From an uncultured Bacilli bacterium (GTDB lineage Bacteria > Bacillota_I > Bacilli_A > RF39 > UBA660): a DNA stretch of 33,356 nucleotides. The position numbers and the translations under genes were made by a program. Below the pieces are notes generated by a model, which did no database searches, had not been told where the DNA came from, and saw nothing but the letters and a program-made list of their open reading frames with translations. The stretch is taken from contig CAKOTD010000015.1 in NCBI GenBank assembly GCA_934120015.1, positions 1 to 33,356 on the forward strand. Direction: 5' to 3'. Positions 31,321 to 33,356 of this stretch are shown here, in pieces; the first letter of the stretch is position 1; the number at the start of each line of letters is the position of its first letter.

Positions 31321-33222
31321 CTACCCCCTATAATTATCTTCCATAGTAAATTCAACATTTTCATTAATCCATTCCTTACGAGGTTCAACCTTATCACCCA
31401 TAAGTACACTAACTCTCTTTTCAGCAAGGGCTGCGTCAATTATATTTACACGAATTAAGCTTCTAGTTTCTGGATTCATTGTTGTTTCCCATAATTGATC
31501 TGGATTCATTTCACCAAGTCCTTTATATCTTTGGATTGAATATTTTCCACTATATGTCTTTTTTAATTCTTCTAATTCTTCATCACTATATGCATAAACA
31601 TGTTTTTTCCCATAATCTATTTTATATAATGGTGGTAAAGCTATATAAAGTTTTCCTGCTTCTATTAATCCCCTCATATAGTAATAGAAAAATGTTAATA
31701 AAAGAATTTGAATATGGGCACCATCAACATCTGCATCGGTCATTATTATTACTTTATCATAATTAGAATCTTTAACTTCAAAATCACTACCAACGCCTGC
31801 ACCAATAGTATGAATCATTGTATTTATTTCTTCATTTTTAAGAATTTCTTCCATTGATGCCTTAGCAGTGTTTATAACTTTACCACGAAGAGGTAAAATG
31901 GCTTGAAATTTTCTATCACGGCCACCCTTTGCTGAACCTCCGGCTGAATCACCTTCTACTAAGAATAATTCATTAATTTTAGGATTTTTTGAATGAGCTG
32001 GGGAAAGTTTACCAGATAAATTCTTTTCAATCTTGTTTTTTGATTTACCATTTCTTGCTTCATCTCTAGCTTTTCTTGCTGCTTCTCTAACTAATTTACT
32101 TTTCAGCATTTTTTCCAAAATATTAGTAGCAATCTGTTTATTTTCTTCTAAAAAGAATTGTAATTTTTCAGAAACAATTGCATCTACTGCCACTCTTGCT
32201 TCACTAGTTCCTAATTTACCTTTTGTTTGTCCTTCAAATTGAAGTAAATTTTCTGGAACTTGTAAACTTATGATAGCTGTTATACCCTCTCTAGTATCAG
32301 AACCTTCAAGATTTTTATCTTTATCTTTTAAATATTTATTAGTTCTTGCATATTCATTAAATATTCTTGTTAAGGCAGTTTTGAAACCAACTTCATGGGT
32401 ACCTCCATCATTAGTTTTAACATTATTTACAAATGATATAATATTTTCATTATATGCGTCAGTATATTGGAAAGCTACCTCAACATTTATATTATCTTTT
32501 ACACCACTGAAGTGAACTACTTTATGTAAAACTCTTTTATCTTCATTTAAATATTCAACAAAGGAATTCAAACCATGTTCATAATGAAACACTTCTTTTT
32601 TATCTTCTATTTCATCTATTATTTCAATAGTTAAATCTTTAAGTAAAAATGCACATTCCTGCATTCTTTCACAAATAGTTGAAAATGAAAAAGTAGTTGT
32701 TGAAAAAATAGTATCATCTGGCAAAAAACGCACTTTAGTACCTGTACGATTTGTTTTTCCAAGCCTTGTAAGAGGTGTTTTTAAATGTCCTCCATTTTCA
32801 AAGGCTATAAAATGTTCATAACCATCTCTCTTGATAGTAACTTCCATCTTCTTACTAAGAGCATTAACCACAGAAGCACCTACTCCATGAAGTCCCCCTG
32901 ACACCTTATATCCACTTGTTTCAAACTTTCCACCAGCATGAAGTACAGTATAAATAACTTCTGGAGTCGATACACCACTGCTATGCATTCCTACTGGAAC
33001 TCCACGACCTTCATCCTCAACACTTATACATCCATCTTTTTGAATAACTATCTTAATATGTTTTCCATAGCCATTTATGACTTCATCTATACTATTATCT
33101 ACAATTTCCCATATTAAATGGTGTAAGCCTCTCTTGTCAGTTGAGCCTATATACATACCAGGTCTTTTCCTAACTGCCTCTAAACCTTCTAATATTTTTA
33201 TTGAACTTTCATCATATGCCAT
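31321..33222 (-). CDS. parE: DNA topoisomerase IV subunit B
   Basis: 633 aa from ATG 33220-33222 (MAYDESSIKILEGLEAVRKR). GHKL ATPase: EIVDNSIDE, GRGVPVG, GGLHGVGASVVNALS. Transducer QTKGKLGT. TOPRIM: VEGDSAGGSA, PLRGKVIN, MTDADVDGAHI; C-terminal RYKGLGEMNPDQLWETTMNP. Together with a ParC downstream and Gram-positive-like features this is ParE rather than GyrB. A TTG at 33265-33267 would add 15 residues but has no ribosome binding site and coincides with the predicted transcription start. The chosen ATG has GGTGAT close upstream. Confidence 0.93.
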   Translation of the reverse strand: MAYDESSIKILEGLEAVRKRPGMYIGSTDKRGLHHLIWEIVDNSIDEVINGYGKHIKIVIQKDGCISVEDEGRGVPVGMHSSGVSTPEVIYTVLHAGGKFETSGYKVSGGLHGVGASVVNALSKKMEVTIKRDGYEHFIAFENGGHLKTPLTRLGKTNRTGTKVRFLPDDTIFSTTTFSFSTICERMQECAFLLKDLTIEIIDEIEDKKEVFHYEHGLNSFVEYLNEDKRVLHKVVHFSGVKDNINVEVAFQYTDAYNENIISFVNNVKTNDGGTHEVGFKTALTRIFNEYARTNKYLKDKDKNLEGSDTREGITAIISLQVPENLLQFEGQTKGKLGTSEARVAVDAIVSEKLQFFLEENKQIATNILEKMLKSKLVREAARKARDEARNGKSKNKIEKNLSGKLSPAHSKNPKINELFLVEGDSAGGSAKGGRDRKFQAILPLRGKVINTAKASMEEILKNEEINTMIHTIGAGVGSDFEVKDSNYDKVIIMTDADVDGAHIQILLLTFFYYYMRGLIEAGKLYIALPPLYKIDYGKKHVYAYSDEELEELKKTYSGKYSIQRYKGLGEMNPDQLWETTMNPETRSLIRVNIIDAALAEKRVSVLMGDKVEPRKEWINENVEFTMEDNYRG

Positions 33223-33270
33223 ACTATCACCATTATTTATATTATCATCTTTAGATTTTTTTGACAAGTT

Positions 33271-33298
33271 TTTATAACATTGTTATTTTAAATTTGAA
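33271..33298 (-). promoter_or_regulatory. parE-parC promoter
   Basis: TTCAAA, 16-bp spacer, TATAAA with upstream TG (TGTTATAAA). Initiation would fall at about 33264, giving a 40-nt leader to the ATG at 33222. Confidence 0.6.
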
Positions 33299-33299
33299 G

Positions 33300-33314
33300 T
33301 GCAACAAAGTTGCA
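33300..33314. promoter_or_regulatory. palindrome just upstream of the parE promoter
   Basis: TGCAAC-AAA-GTTGCA, a perfect 6-bp-arm palindrome adjoining the -35 element. Could be a regulator site; it lacks the T tract of a terminator on the minus strand. Confidence 0.4.
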
Positions 33315-33356
33315 TTGAAAAAGACATATGAATAATCTATAATATCTATTCGCAAC

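Noticed and set aside
28810..33222. gyrB-gyrA instead of parE-parC
   Set aside because: The HPHGDSSVYDAMVRMSQWW and FPTGGIVEG/GKGKVVIRSK segments match Gram-positive ParC, no clear GyrA box is seen, and the partner looks like Gram-positive ParE.
33223..33267. TTG start for parE
   Set aside because: No ribosome binding site, and the predicted transcription start coincides with it. The downstream ATG has GGTGAT and gives a normal ParE N-terminus.

Overview
The window is AT-rich, low-GC Firmicutes (Bacillota) DNA, most likely from the Bacilli/Erysipelotrichia side (possibly an uncultivated gut lineage). This rests on the Gram-positive replicative polymerase PolC, ParE/ParC of Gram-positive type, the Bacillus-like ylbD-ylbE-rsmD run, an rpsU-yqeY pair, strong GGAGG-type ribosome binding sites and TGA used as stop. 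A CotF-like gene pair hints at a spore former, or a descendant of one. No species can be named from the sequence alone.

Layout. Positions 1-10.2 kb are on the minus strand: a partial membrane-anchored repeat protein, ychF, polC, phosphoketolase (xfp), an unknown 284-aa protein, and a CotF-type coat gene with its small partner. At 10.5-11.8 kb, plus strand, lies copy 1 of an unrecognised cassette. At 11.9-14.1 kb three small membrane or helical genes diverge from a TetR regulator, with a clean palindromic operator inside the promoter spacer. At 14.4-15.3 kb is a lone RecF/ABC-like ATPase. At 15.3-15.9 kb is a gene-poor stretch with one possible micro-ORF. At 15.9-18.6 kb is a tight coaE-coaD-MBL-PHP operon, divergent from a LysR regulator (18.7-19.6 kb).

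From 19.8 to 23.5 kb lies an accessory segment: a decayed tyrosine recombinase, copy 2 of the cassette (coiled coil, YRAIS protein, 87-aa protein, 327-aa protein) and two frameshifted genes. It ends next to tRNA-Gly(GCC), then yqeY and rpsU. At 24.5-27.5 kb a complete two-peptide bacteriocin operon reads leftward: a C39-peptidase ABC exporter apparently starting at AUA, a short HlyD-like accessory protein, two double-glycine precursors and a hydrophobic immunity candidate. Upstream are rsmD, ylbE, ylbD, parC and parE to 33.3 kb.

The two most interesting systems are the duplicated cassette at 10.5 and 20.4 kb, whose gene families I do not recognise, and the bacteriocin operon. In the latter, the catalytic cysteine of the exporter is recovered only with a non-standard start codon, and the putative immunity protein repeats, with identical spacing, the C-terminal motif of one bacteriocin.
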